This document shows positions 23,301 to 36,517 of a stretch of DNA of 64,000 nucleotides, piece by piece. A program made the position numbers and the translations under genes. The notes under the pieces were generated by a model, which made no database searches, was not told the DNA's origin, and saw only the letters and a list, made by a program, of their open reading frames with translations. Within the stretch, counting starts at the first letter, position 1, and every line of letters starts with the position of its first letter. The stretch comes from Calamus simplicifolius (Eukaryota; Streptophyta; Magnoliopsida; Arecales; Arecaceae): the NCBI GenBank assembly GCA_900491605.1, contig UESW01000117.1:21358-85357 (forward strand), written 5' to 3'.

Positions 23301-26300
23301 GATACCGATCAGATTGATCGCAACAGTTTCATCGATCATCACCGATTAGGATCATGGCTTGGATCGATCACAACCATAGGATCTTCGCCGATCGGATGGA
23401 TCGCAACCGTTGGATTGATCATCGCCGATCGGGATCATGGCTTGGATCGATCGCAATCGTCGGATCATCGCCGATCGGATTGATCACAACCATCGGATAG
23501 ATCATCGCCAATCGGAATCATGGCTTGGATCGATCGCAACCGTCGGATCATCGCCGATCGAATGGATCGCAACAGTCAGATCGATCATCCACGATCGGGA
23601 TCATGGCTTGGATCGATCGCAACCGTTGGATCATCACCGATCGGATGGATCACAACCGTCGGATCGATCATTGCCTATCGAGACAATGGCTTGGAATGAT
23701 CGCAATCGTTGGTTCATCGCCAATCGGATGGATCGCAACAGTCGGATCGATCATTGCCGATCGAGATCATATCTTGGATCGATCGCAACCATCATATCGT
23801 CACCGATCGGATGGATCGCAATGGTTCGATCGATCATCGCCGATCGGGATCATGACTTTAATCGATCGCAACCGTTGGATCGTCGTCAATCAGATGGATA
23901 GCAACCATCGGATCGATCATCGCAGATCGGGATCATGGCTTGGATCGATCACAATCGTCGGATCATCGTTGATCGGATGGATTGCAACAGTCGGATTGAT
24001 CATCCATGATCGGGATCATGGCTTGGATCGATCGCAACTGTCAGATCATCGCCGATCGAATGGGTTGCAACCGTTGGATCGATCATCGCTGATCAGGGCC
24101 ATGGCTTGGAATGATCGCAATCGTCGGTTCGTCGCCGATCGGATGGATCGCAGCGGTCTGATCGATCATCGCCGATCGGGATCATGACTTTGATCGATCG
24201 CAACCGTTGGATCGATCATCGCCAATCGAGATCATGGCTTGGATTGATCATAACCATAGGATCATCGCTGATCGGAAGGATCGCAACCGTCGGATCAATC
24301 ATCGCCGATTAGGATCATGGCTTTAATCGATCACAATCGTCGGATCATCGCCGATCGGATGGATCACGACCGGCCGATCGATCATCGCCGATCGAGATCA
24401 AGGCTTGCAACGATCGCAACCATCGGATCATCGCCGATCGGATGGATCGCAACGGCCCGATCGATCATCGCCCATCGGGATCATGGCTTGGATCGATCGC
24501 AACTGTTGGATTGTCGTCGATCTGATTGATCATAACCATCGGATCGATCATTGCCGATCAGGATCATGGCTTGGATCGATCACAACCATCGATCGTCGCC
24601 GATCGGATGGATCGCAACCATCGGATCGATCATCGCCGATCGGGACCATATCTTGGAATGATCGCAACCGTCGGTTCATCGCTGATCGGATGGATCGCAC
24701 CAATCGGATCGATCATCGCCGATCGAGATCATGTCTTGGATCGATCGTAACCATCGGATCGTCGCTAATCGGAAGGATCGCAACCATCGGATCGATCATC
24801 GCCGATCGGGATCATGGCTTGGATCGATCACAACCGTCGGATCGTCGCCCATCGGATCGATCACAACCGTTTGATCGATCATCGTTGATCGAGATCATGG
24901 CCTGGATCGATCGCAACCGCCGGATCGTAGCCGATCGGATGGATCACAATGGTCCGATCGATCATCGCCATTTGGGATCTTGGCTTGTATCGATTGCAAC
25001 CGTCGGATCGACGCCGATCGGATTGATCGCAACAGTTTCATCGATCATCGCCGATCAGGATCATGGCTTGATCGATCGCAACCGTCGGATCTTTGCCGAT
25101 CAGATGGATCGCAATCGTTGGATTGATCATCGTCGATCGGGATCATGGCTTGGATCGATCGCAATCGTCGGATCATCGCCGATCGGATTGATCGCAACCG
25201 TCGGATACATCATCGCCGATCAGGATCATGGCTTAGATCGATCGCAACCGTCGGATCATCGCCGATCGAATGGATCGCAACAGTTGGATCGATCATCCAC
25301 GATTGGGATCATGGCTTGGATCGATCGCAACCGTTGGATCGTCACCGATCGGATGGATTGCAACCATCGGATCGATCATCACCGTCGGGACCATGGCTTG
25401 GAATGATCGCAACCGTCTGTTCATCGCCGATCGGATGTATCGCAACCATCGGATCGATCATCGCCGATCGAGATCATGGCTTGGATCGATCGTAACCATC
25501 GGATCATTGATGATCGGAAGGATCGCAACCGTCGGATCGATCATCGCCGATCGGGATCATGGCTTGGATCGATCACAACCGTCGGATCATCGCCGATCGG
25601 ATGGATCGTGATCGGCCGATCGATCCTCGCCGATCGAGATCATGGCTTGGAATGATCGCAACCATCAGATCGTCACCGATCGGATGGATCGTAACCGTTG
25701 GATCGATCATCGCCCATCGGGATCATGGCTTGGATCGATCGCAACCATTGGATCATCGTTGATCGATGGATCACAACCGTCGGATCGATCATCGCTGATC
25801 GGGATCATAGCTTGGATCGATCACAACCGTCGGATCGTCGCCTATCGGATGGATCGCAATGGTCCGATCGATCATCGCCGATTGGGATCTTGGCTTGTAT
25901 CGATTGCAACCGTCGGATCGATGCCGATCGGATTGATTGCAACAGTTTCATCGATCATCGCCGATTAGGATCATGGCTTGGATCGATCGCAACCATCGGA
26001 TTGATCATCGCCGATCGAGATCATGGCTTGGATCGATCACAATCGTCAGATCATCGCCGATCGAATTGATCGCAACCGTTGGATAGATCATCGCCAATCA
26101 GGATCATGGCTTGGATCGATCGCAACCGTCGGATCGTCGCCAATCGAATGGATCGCAACAGTCGGATCGATCTTCCACGATCAGGATCATGGCTTGGATC
26201 GATCGCAATCGTTGGATCATCGTCGATCGGATGGATCGCAACCATCGGATCGATCATTGCCGATTGGGATCATGGCTTGGATCTATCGCAATCGTTGGGT

Positions 26301-29300
26301 CGTCGCCGATCGGAAGGATCGCAACCATCGGATCGATCATCACCGATTGGGATCATGGCTTTGATCGATCACAACCGTTGGATCGTCGCCGATCGGATGG
26401 ATCGCAATAGTTTTATCGATCATCGCCGATCAGGATCATGGCTTGGATCGATCGCAACCATCGGATCTTCGCCGATCGGATGGATCGCAACCGTCGGATT
26501 GATCATTGCCGATCGGGATTATGGCTTGGATCGATCGCAATCGTCGGATCATCCCCGATCGGATTAATCGCAATTATCGGATAGATCATCGCCGATAGGG
26601 ATCATGGCTTGGATCGATCGCAACCATCGGATCATCGCCAATCGGATGGATTGCAACAGTCGGATCGATCGCCCACGATCGGGATCATGGCTTGGATCAA
26701 TCGCAACCGTCGGATCATCGCCGATCGGATGGGTTGCAACCGTCGGATCGATCATCGCCGATCGAGATCATGTCTTGGATCGATCGCAACCATCAGATCA
26801 TCGCCGATCGAATGGATCGTAATGGTCCGATTGATCATCGCCGATCGGGATCATGATTTGATCGATCGCAACCGTTGGATCGTCGTCGATCGGATGGATC
26901 ACAACTGTCGGATCGATCATCGCCGATCGAGATCATGGCTTGGATCGATTGTAACCATCGGATCGTCGCTGATCAGAAGGATCGCAACCGTCGGATCGAT
27001 CATCGCCGATCGAGATCATGGCTTGGATCGATCAGAACCGTCGAATCATCGCCGATCGGATGGATTGCGACCGGCTGATCAAAATCATCGTCAATCGAGA
27101 TCATGGCTTGGATCGATCACAACCATCGAATCATCGTGGATCGAAAGGATCGCAATCGTCGGATCGATCATCGCCGATCGGGATCATGGCTTGGATCGAT
27201 CGCAACCGTCGGATCGTCGCCGATCGGATGGATCGCAACCGTCCGATCGATCATCGCTGATCGAGATCATGGCTTGGATCAATCACAACCACCGGATCAT
27301 AGCCGATCGGATGGATCGCAACGGTCCGATCGATCATCGATCGGGATCATGGCTTGGATCGATCACAACTGTCGGATTGTCACCGATCGGATGGATCGCA
27401 ACCATCGGATCGATCATTGCCGATCGAGATTATGGCTTGGATCAATCGCAATCGTCGGATCATCGCCGATCGGATGGATCACAACCGTCGGATTGATCAT
27501 CGCTGATTGGGATCATGGCTTGGATCGATCGCAATCGTCGGATCATCGCCTATCGGATTGATCGCAACCGTCGGATAGATCGTCGCCTATCGAGATCATG
27601 GCTTGGATCGATCGCAACTGTGGGATCGATGCCGATAGGATTAATCGCAATAGTTTCATCGATCATCGCCAATAAGGATCATGGCTTGGATCAATCGCAA
27701 CCGTCGGATATTCGCCGATCGAATGGATCGCAACCATCGGATCATCGCCGATCGGATGGATCACAACCGTCGGATCGATCAGGATCATGGCTTCGATCGA
27801 TCGCAACCATCGGATCGTCGCCAATCGGATGGATCGCGATCGTCAGATCGATCATCGTCGATCGATATCATGGCTTGGATCGATCGCAACCATTGGATCG
27901 TCGCCGATCGGATGGATCGCAACCGTCGGATCGATCATCACCGATCGGGATCATGGCTTGGATCTATCGCAACCGTCAGATCATCGCCGATCAGATGGAT
28001 CGCAACCGTCGGATCGATCATCGCCGATCGAGATCACAGCTTGGATCGATCACAATCATCGGATCGTCGCTGATCGGATGGATCGCAACCGTCGGATTGA
28101 TCATCGCTGATCGGGTTCATGGCTTCGATCGATCGTAACCGTCGAATCGTCGGCGATCGAATTGATCGCAACGGTCCAATCGATCATCGCCGATCGGGAT
28201 CATGGTTTGGCTCGATCGCAACAGTCGGATCTTCGCCGATCGGATGGATCGCAACCGTCGGATCGATCATTGCTGATCGGGATATGGATTGGATCGATCG
28301 CAACCATCGGATCGTTGCCGATCGGATGGATCGCAACCGTCGGTTCAATCCTCGCCGATCGGTTTCGTGGCTTGGATCGATCGCAACCATCGAATCGTCG
28401 CCGATCAAATTGATCGCAATGGTCCAATCGATCATCGCCGATCGGGATCATGGCTTCGATCGATTGCAACAGTCGGATCTTCACCGATCGGATGGATCGC
28501 AACCGTCGGATCGATCATTGCCGATCGGGATCATGACTTAGATCGATCGCAACCATCGGATTCGCCGATCGGATGGATCGCAACCATCGGATCGATCATC
28601 GTCGATTGGGATCATAGCTTGGATCGATCGCAACCATCGGATCGTCGCCGATCGGATGGATTGCAACCGTCGGATCGATCATCGCAGATCGGGATCATGG
28701 CTTGCATCGATCACAATTGTCAGATGATCGCTGATCGGATGGATCGCAATTGTCGGATCAATCATCGCCGATCGGGATCATGGCTTGAATCGATTGCAAC
28801 CGTCGGATCGTCGCTGATCGGATTGATCGCAATGGTCCGATCGATCATTGCCGGTCGGGATCATGGCTTGGATCGATCGCAACCGTTGGATTATCGCTGA
28901 TCGGATGGATCGCAACTATCGGATCGATCATCGCCGATCGGGATCATGGCTTGGATCGATCACAACCATTGGATCGTCGTGGATCGGATGGATCGCAACC
29001 GTCCGATCGATCATTGCCGATCGGGATCATGGCTTGGATCGATCGCAACCGTTGGATCGTTGCCGATCGGATGGATCACAACTATCGAATCGATCATCGC
29101 CGATCGAGATCATGGTTTGGATCGATCGCCACCATTGGATCGTCGCCGATCGGATGGATCGCAACCATCGGATCATCGTCGATCGTATGGATCGATCGAT
29201 CATTGCATCAGGATCATGGCTCGGATCGATCGCAACCGTTGCCGATCGGATCGCAACGGTCCAATCGATCATCGCCAATCGGGATCATGGCTTGGATCGA

Positions 29301-30332
29301 TCGCAACAGTTGGATCTTTGCCGATCGGATGAGGGATGTATTTCCCTTTGCTTGATTTATGTATGTTTCGGGGAATGCCCCGTGTTCTTGTACTTTTAAC
29401 AATGCCGATCGGATTGATCGCAACCGTCGGATAGATCATCGCCGATCGGGATCATGGCTTGGATCGATCGTAACCGTCGGATCGTCGCCGATCGAATGGA
29501 TCGCAACAATTGGATCGATCATCCACGATCGGGATCATGGCTTGGATCGATCGCAACCGTTGGATCGTCGCCGATCGGATGGATCACAACCATCAGATCG
29601 ATCATCGCCGATCGGGACCATGGCTTGGAATGATCGCAACCGTCTGTTCATCGCCGATTGGATGGATCGCAACCGTCGGATCGATCATCACCAATCGAGA
29701 TCATGGCTTGGATCGATCGTAACCATCGGATCGTCGCTGATTGGAAGGATCGCAACCATCGGATCGATCATCGCCGATCGGGATCATGGCATAGATCGAT
29801 CACAACCGTCTGATCATCGCGGAATCTGATGGATCACAATCGTCGAATCGATCATCGCCGATCGAGATCATGGCTTGGATCGATTGCAACTGTCAGATCG
29901 ACGCCGATAGGATTGATCGCAACAGTTTCATCGATCATCGCCGATCAGGATCATGGCTTGGATCGATCGCAACCGTCGGATCTTCGCCGATCGAATGGGT
30001 CGCAACCGTCGGATCGATCATTGCCGATCGAGATCATAGCTTGGATCGATCACAACCGCCAGATCGTATCCTATCGGATGGATCGCAATGGTCCGATCGA
30101 TCATCGCCGATTGGGATCTTGGCTTGTATCGATTGCAACCGTTGGATCGACGCCGATCGGATTGATCGCAACAGTTTCATTGATCATCGCCGATCAAGAT
30201 CATGGCTTGGATCGATCGCAACCGTCGGATCGATCATCGCCGATCGGGATCATGGCTTGGATCGATTGCAATCGTCGGATCATCGCTGATCGGATTGATC
30301 GCAACCGTCGATAGATCATCGCCAATCGGGAT
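20373..30332. repeat. S2 satellite, first block (83-bp monomer)
   Basis: Tandem array of about 119 monomer lengths. The monomer is 83 bp (for example ATCATGGC at 27183 and 27266) and is itself two related halves: 46 bp (GCCGATCGGGATCATGGC... to GTCGGATCGTC) and 37 bp (GCCGATCGGATGGATCGC... to GGATCGATCATC). It is rich in GATC, CGATCG and CpG. Variant monomers recur (GGACCATGGCTTGGAATGATC; CAACAGTTTCATCGATC; CGGAAGGATCGC), hinting at higher-order structure. Stop-poor frames on both strands give many overlapping open frames (up to 333 codons) that only mirror the repeat. Confidence 0.96.
29332..29402 (+). mobile_element. LINE 3'-UTR-like fragment inside S2
   Basis: About 70 bp unrelated to S2 interrupt the array. 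They contain CGGGGAATGCCCCG (29369-29382) followed by TTCTTGTACTTTTAAC, the same hairpin plus TTGTACTT arrangement found near the 3' end of LINE-a, -e, -f and -j. No poly-A and no target duplication are visible. The monomer phase differs on the two sides. Confidence 0.65.
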
Positions 30333-31617
30333 ACTAATCTTGTGGAGCATTGCTCTAGACTGGACTTGATTCAGGTTCGATCAAATGAAAAGAGATCAAA
30401 GTTTGATCTAGGCCGATCATATTATAATGTTTTAGATTGAAGTTGATTCGGGCTTGATCTTATTTGATCTGAACTAATCATGGAGTAACCCTCTAAATTG
30501 AACTCGATTCGGGTTTGACCTAACTTGATCTTCAAATGATGCTCCTAATTTAACTTGATTCAGGTTCGATCAGAGTTTGATCTAAATTGATATCAAAGCA
30601 ATGCTTCATATTATACTTAATTTGGGCTCCATCTTGGTTTGAACTAACCCGATCTTGAAGCAGCACTCTAAAAAGACTTGATTTAGGTTTGTTGTTTTAT
30701 CGAACCCGATTTTATTAGGGCAACGCTTTAGATTTGATCTGATTTGGGTTTATTCTAAGTTTGATCAAACCCAATCTTAGTGCAATGCTCTCGATTAAAC
30801 TTGATTTGGGTGTTATCTTTAACTTCATCGAGCCTAATCTTAGAGCAACACTCAAAATTAGACTTGATTAGTGTTTGATCTAACCTGATCATGATGCAGC
30901 ATCACTCCATATTGAACTTGATTCATCTTAGAGCTAAGATTGATCCAACTCGAACTTAGAGAAATGCTCCATATCGAACTTTTTTTTGGGTTTGACCTAA
31001 GTTCGATCCGACCCTCTCTTGGAACAATGCATTAAATTGCATTTGATTCATATTTGATTTGAGTTTGAACCAAATCAATCTTGGAGGAATGCAGCATATT
31101 TCACTTAATTTGAGATTGATATAAATTTGATCCAATACGATCTTTGAGGAATGCTCTACATCGGACTTGATTTGTGTTTGATCTTGGTTTGATCAAGCTC
31201 AACCTAAGATCAAGGCTCCATATTGAACTTAATTCCGATTTGATCCAAGTTTAGTTGAACCCGATCTTAGAGCAATGTAACATATTTGATTTGTTCCAGG
31301 TTTGATTTCAGTTTAATCCACCATGATCTTAGAGCAATGCTTTAAATTGAACTTGATTGGGGTTTGATCAAAGTTTGATTGAGTTCGATATAACAATAAT
31401 AGAATCCAGATTGGACTTGATTTGGGTTTGATATAAGTTTGATCCAACTCGATCCTCGAGCAATGCTCTCGATTTGGCTTGATTTGGGTTTGATCCAACC
31501 TTTTCTTAGAGCAATGTTAGATTTGATTCATGTGGATCTAATTTGATCTAACCTAGTCTTGTTGCAATGCTTTAGATTGAACTTATTTTGAAATTTGATC
31601 TAAGTTTGGCTCGACCC
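30333..31617. repeat. S1 satellite, second block embedded in S2
   Basis: Begins CTAATCTTGTGGAGCATTGC, matching 18400 in the first S1 block, then runs through a third copy of the 2205-bp unit from TTCAGG at 30370. It ends at CTCGACCCGATC, equivalent to about 17470. Compared with a continuous S1 array, about 245 bp (equivalent to 18157-18400) are missing across the S2 block at 20373-30332. The right junction with S2 shares GATC (31618-31621). Confidence 0.92.
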
Positions 31618-34600
31618 GATCGGGTTCATGGCTTTGATCGATCGTAACCGTCGAATCGTCGGCGATCGAATTGATCGCAATGATCCAATCGATCATCGCC
31701 GATCGGGATCATGGTTTGGCTCGATCGCAACAGTCAGATCTTCGCCGATCGGATGGATCGCAACCATCGGATCGATCATTGCTGATCGGGATCATGGATT
31801 GGATCGATCGCAACCATCGGATCATTGCCGATCGGATGGATCGCAACCGTCGGTTCAATCCTCGCCGATCGGTTTCGTGGCTTGGATCGATCGCAACCAT
31901 CAAATCGTCGCCGATCAAATTGATCGCAATGGTCCAATCGATCATCGCCGATCGGGGATCATGGCTTCGATCGATTGCAACAGTCGGATCTTCACCGATC
32001 GAATGGATCGCAACCGTCGGATCGATCATCGCCGATCGGGATCATGACTTAGATCGATCGCAACCGTCGGATTATCGCCGATCGGGTGGATCGCAACCAT
32101 TGGATCGATCATCGTCGATTGGGATCATAGCTTGGATCGATCGCAACCATCGGATCATCGCCAATCGAATGGATTTTAACCATCGGATCGATCATCGCAG
32201 ATCGGGATCATGGCTTGCATTGATCGCAATCGTTAGATGATCGCTGATCGGATGGATCGCAATTGTCGGATCGATCATCGCCGATTGGAATCATGGCTTG
32301 AATCGATTGCAACCGTCGGATTGTCGCTGATCGGATTGATCACAATGGTCCAATCGATCATTGCCGGTCGGGATCATGGCTTGGATCGATCGAAACCGTT
32401 GGATCGTCGCTGATCGAATGGATCGCAACTATTGGATTGATCATCGCCGATCGGGATCATGGCTTGGATCGATCACAACCATCGGATCGTCACGGATCGG
32501 ATGGATCGCAACCGTCCGATCGATCATTACCGATCGGGATCATGGCTTGGATCGATCGCCACCATTGGATCATCGCCGATCGGATGGATCGCAACCATCG
32601 GATCATCGCCGATCATATGGATCATAACCATCCGATCGATCATTGCCTATCAGGATCATGGCTCGGATCGATCGCAACCGTTGGATCATCGCCGATCAGA
32701 TGGATCATAACTATTGGATCGATCATCGCTGATCGGGATCATGGCTTGGATCGATCGCAACCATCAGATTATCGCCGATCGGATGGATCGCAATCGTCGG
32801 ATCGATCTTGCCAATCAGGATCATAGCTTGGATCGATCACATCCGTCAGATCGTCACCGATCGGATGGATCGCAACCATCGGATCGATGATCACCGATCG
32901 TGATCATGGCTTGGATCGATCACAACTGTTGGATCGTCGCCGATCAGATGGATCACAACTATCGGATCGATCATTGCCGATCGGGATCATGGCTTGGATC
33001 GATCGCAGCCATCAGATCGTCGCCGATCGGATGGATCGCAACGGTCGGATCGATCTTGCCGATCGGGATCATGGCTTGGATCGATCGCAACCGTCGGATC
33101 GTCGCCGATCGGATGGATCGCAATCGTCGGATCAATGATCGCCGATCATGATCATGGCTTGGATCGATTGCAACCATCAGATCATCGCCGATTGGATGGA
33201 TCGCAACCGTCCGATCGATCATTGTCGATCGGGATCATGGCTTGGATCAATTGCAATAGTCGGATCTTCACCGATCGGATGGATCACAACCGTCGGATCG
33301 ATCATCGCCGATCGGGATCATGACTTAGATCGATCGCAACTATCGGATTGTCATCGATCGGATGGATCGCAACCATCGGATCGATCATCGCCGATTGGGA
33401 TCATAGCTTGGATCGATCGCAACCATCGAATCATCGCCAATCGGATGGATTGCAACCGTCGGATCGATCATCGTAGATCGGGATCATGGCTTGCATCGAT
33501 CGCAATCGTCAGATGATCGCTGATCGGATGGATCGCAATTGTCGGATCGATCATCGCCGATCGAGATCATGGCTTGAATCGATTGCAATCGTCGGATCGT
33601 TGCTGATCGGATTGATCGCAATGGTCTGATCGATCATCGCCGGTCGGGATCATGGCTTGGATCGATCGCAACCGTTGGATCATCGCTGATCGGATGGATC
33701 GCAACTATCGGATCGATCATCGCCGATCGGGATCATGGCTTGGATCGATCGCAACCATCGGATCGTCGTGGATTGGATGGATCGCAACCGTCTGATCGAT
33801 CATTGCTGATTGGGATCATGGCTTGGATCGATCGCAACCGTTGGATCGTCGCCAATCGGATGGATCGCAACTATTGGATCGATCATCGCCGATCGGGATC
33901 ATGGTTTGGATCGATCGCCACCATCGGATCGTCGCCGATCGGATGGATCGCAACCATCGGATCATCGCCGATCATATGGATCATAACCGTCCGATCGATC
34001 ATTGCCTATCAGGATCATGGCTCGGATCGATCGCAACCGTTGGATCATCGCCGATCGGATGGATCGCAACTATTGGATCGATCATCGCTGATCGGGATCA
34101 TAGCTTGGATCGATCGCAACCATCGGATCATCGCCGATCGGATGGATCACAATCGTCGGATCGATCTTGCTGATCGGGATCATAGCTTGGATCGATCGCA
34201 TCCGTCGGATCGTCGCCAATTAGATGGATCGCAACCATTGGATCTATGATCACCAATCGTGATCATGGCTTGGATCGATCACAACCGTTGGATCATCGCC
34301 GATCGGATTGATCACAACTATCGGATCGATCATTGCCGATCGAGATCATGGCTTGGATCGATCGCAGCCATCGGATCGTCGCCGATCGGATGGATCGCAA
34401 CGGTTGGATCGATCTTGCCGATTGGGATCATGGCTTGGATCGATCGCAACCGTCGGATCAACGCCGATCGGATGGATCGCCACCGTCAGATCGATAATCG
34501 CCAATCGTGATCATGGCTTGGATCGATCGCAACCATCGGATCATCGCCGATTGGATGGATCGCAATCATCCGATCGATCATTGCCGATCGGGATCATGGC

Positions 34601-36426
34601 TTGGATCGATTGCAACCATCGGATCGTCGTCGATCGGATGGATCGCAATGGTCGGATCGATCATCGCCGATTGGGTCATGGCTTGGATCGATCGCAACCG
34701 TCCATTCGTAGCCGATCGGATGGATCGTAATAGTCGGATCGATCATCGCTGATCGAGATCATGGCTTGGATCGATCGCAACCATCGGATCATCGCCGATC
34801 GGATGGATCACAACGGTCCTATCGATCATCGCCGATTGGGATCATGGTTTGGATCGATCGCAACCGTCGGGTCATCGTCGATCGGATGGATCGCAACAGT
34901 CCGATCAATCATCACCGATTGGGATCTTGGCTTGGATCGATTGCAACCGTTGGATCGATGCCGATTGGATTGATCGCAATAGTTTCATTGATCATCGCCG
35001 ATCAAAATCATGGCTTGCATCGATTGCAACCGTTGGATCTTCACCGATCGGATGGATCGCAACCGTCAGATCGATCATCACCGATCGGGATCATGGCTTG
35101 GATCGATCGCAATCGTTGGATCATCGCCGATTGGATTGATCGCAACCGTCGGATAGATCATCACCGATCAGGATCATGGCTTGGATCGATCACAAATGTC
35201 GGATCGTCGCCGATCGGATGGATCGCAACAGTCGGATCGATAATCAACGATCGGGATCATGGCTTGGATCGATCACAACCGTCGGATCATCGCCGATCGG
35301 ATGGGTTGCAACCATCGGATCGATCATCGCCGATCGAGACCATGGCTTGGAATGATCACAACCGTCGGTTCGTCGCCGAACGAATGGATTGCAACAGTTG
35401 GATCGATCATTGCAGATCGAGATCATGTCTTGGATCGATCGCAACCATTGGATCGTCGCCGATCGGATGGATCGCAACGGTCCGATCGATCATCGCTGAT
35501 CGGGGGATCATGACTTTGATCGATCGCAACCGTTGGATCGTCTCGATCGGATGGATCGCAATCGTCGGATCGATCATCGCCGATCGAAATCATGGCTTGG
35601 ATCGATCATAACCGTTGGATTGTCGCTGATCGGAAGTAACGCAACCATCGGATCGATTATCGCCGATCGAGATCATGGCTTGGATCGATCACAACCATCG
35701 GATCATCGCCGATCGGATGGATCGCAACCGTCCGATCGATTATTGCCGATCGAGATCATGGCTTGGATCAATTGCAACCGCCGAATCGTAGCCGATCGGA
35801 TGGATCGCAACGGTCCGATCGATCATCGCCGATCGGGATCATGGCTTGGATCGATTGCAACCGTCGGATCAACGCCGATCGTATTGATCGCAATAGTTTC
35901 GTCGATCATCACCGATCGGGACCATGGCTTGGAATGATCGCAACTGTCACATCGACGCCGCTAGGATTGATTGCAACAGTTTCATCGATCATCGCTGATC
36001 AGGATCATGGCTTGGATCGATCGCAACCGTAGGATCTTCACTGATCGGATGGATCGCAACCGTCGGATCGTTGCTGATCGGATGGATCGCAACCGTCGGA
36101 TCGATCAGGATCATGGCTTCGATCGATCGCAACCATCGGATGGATCGCGATCGTCGGATCGATCATCGCCGATCGGTATCATGGCTTGGACCGATCGCAA
36201 CCGTTGGATCATCGCCGATCAGATGGATCGCAACTGTCGGATCGATCATCGACAATCGGAATCATGGCTTGGATCGATCGCAACTATCGGATCGTCGCCG
36301 ATCGGATGTATTGCAACCATCGGATCGATCATCGCTGATCGGGATCACGACTTGGATCGATCGCAACCGTCGAATCGTCACCGATCGGATTGATCGCAAC
36401 GGTCTGATCGATCATCGCCAATTGGG
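31618..36426. repeat. S2 satellite, second block
   Basis: About 58 monomer lengths of the 83-bp repeat. Its first kilobase is a diverged copy of the end of the first S2 block: GGGTTCATGGCTT at 31622 pairs with 28113, and GCCGGTCGGG at 32363 with 28850. The array ends at 36426, where the 5' end of LINE-d begins. Open frames in it are repeat shadows. Confidence 0.95.
32363..34997. repeat. 1359-bp higher-order repeat within S2
   Basis: Three private variants recur at exactly 1359 bp: TGATCATGGC after a GATGATCACC variant at 32901 and 34260, the second TGATCATGG variant at 33149 and 34508, and GCCACCAT at 32558 and 33917. GCCGGTCGGG recurs at 32363 and 33639 (1276 bp) because the first copy lacks one 83-bp monomer. 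The outer limits are approximate. Confidence 0.8.
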
Positions 36427-36517
36427 AGGATTGTGAGTTTTCTCTCTCTACGATGTGAGAGCTTCTCTCTCTACGATTCTGTTCTCCCGGGCCTTGGTTG
36501 GTAGTTTTCTGGATCGC
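36427..36517 (+). promoter_or_regulatory. LINE-d 5' UTR
   Basis: A leader of about 90 bp before the ORF1 start. It has a direct repeat TTCTCTCTCTACGAT (about 36434 and 36462). In LINEs the 5' UTR carries an internal promoter; here this is inferred from position only. Confidence 0.55.

Noticed and set aside
20373..36426. Dozens of overlapping open frames (up to 333 codons) encoding repeats such as MAWIDRNRRIVADRMDRN
   Set aside because: They occur in several frames and on both strands. The 83-bp period is not a multiple of three, so each frame cycles through the others, and the array simply lacks stop words. No start context, codon bias or homology supports a protein.
20373..36426. CRISPR-like array
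   Set aside because: Repeats are contiguous and diverged with no unique spacers, and this is a plant genome with no cas genes.
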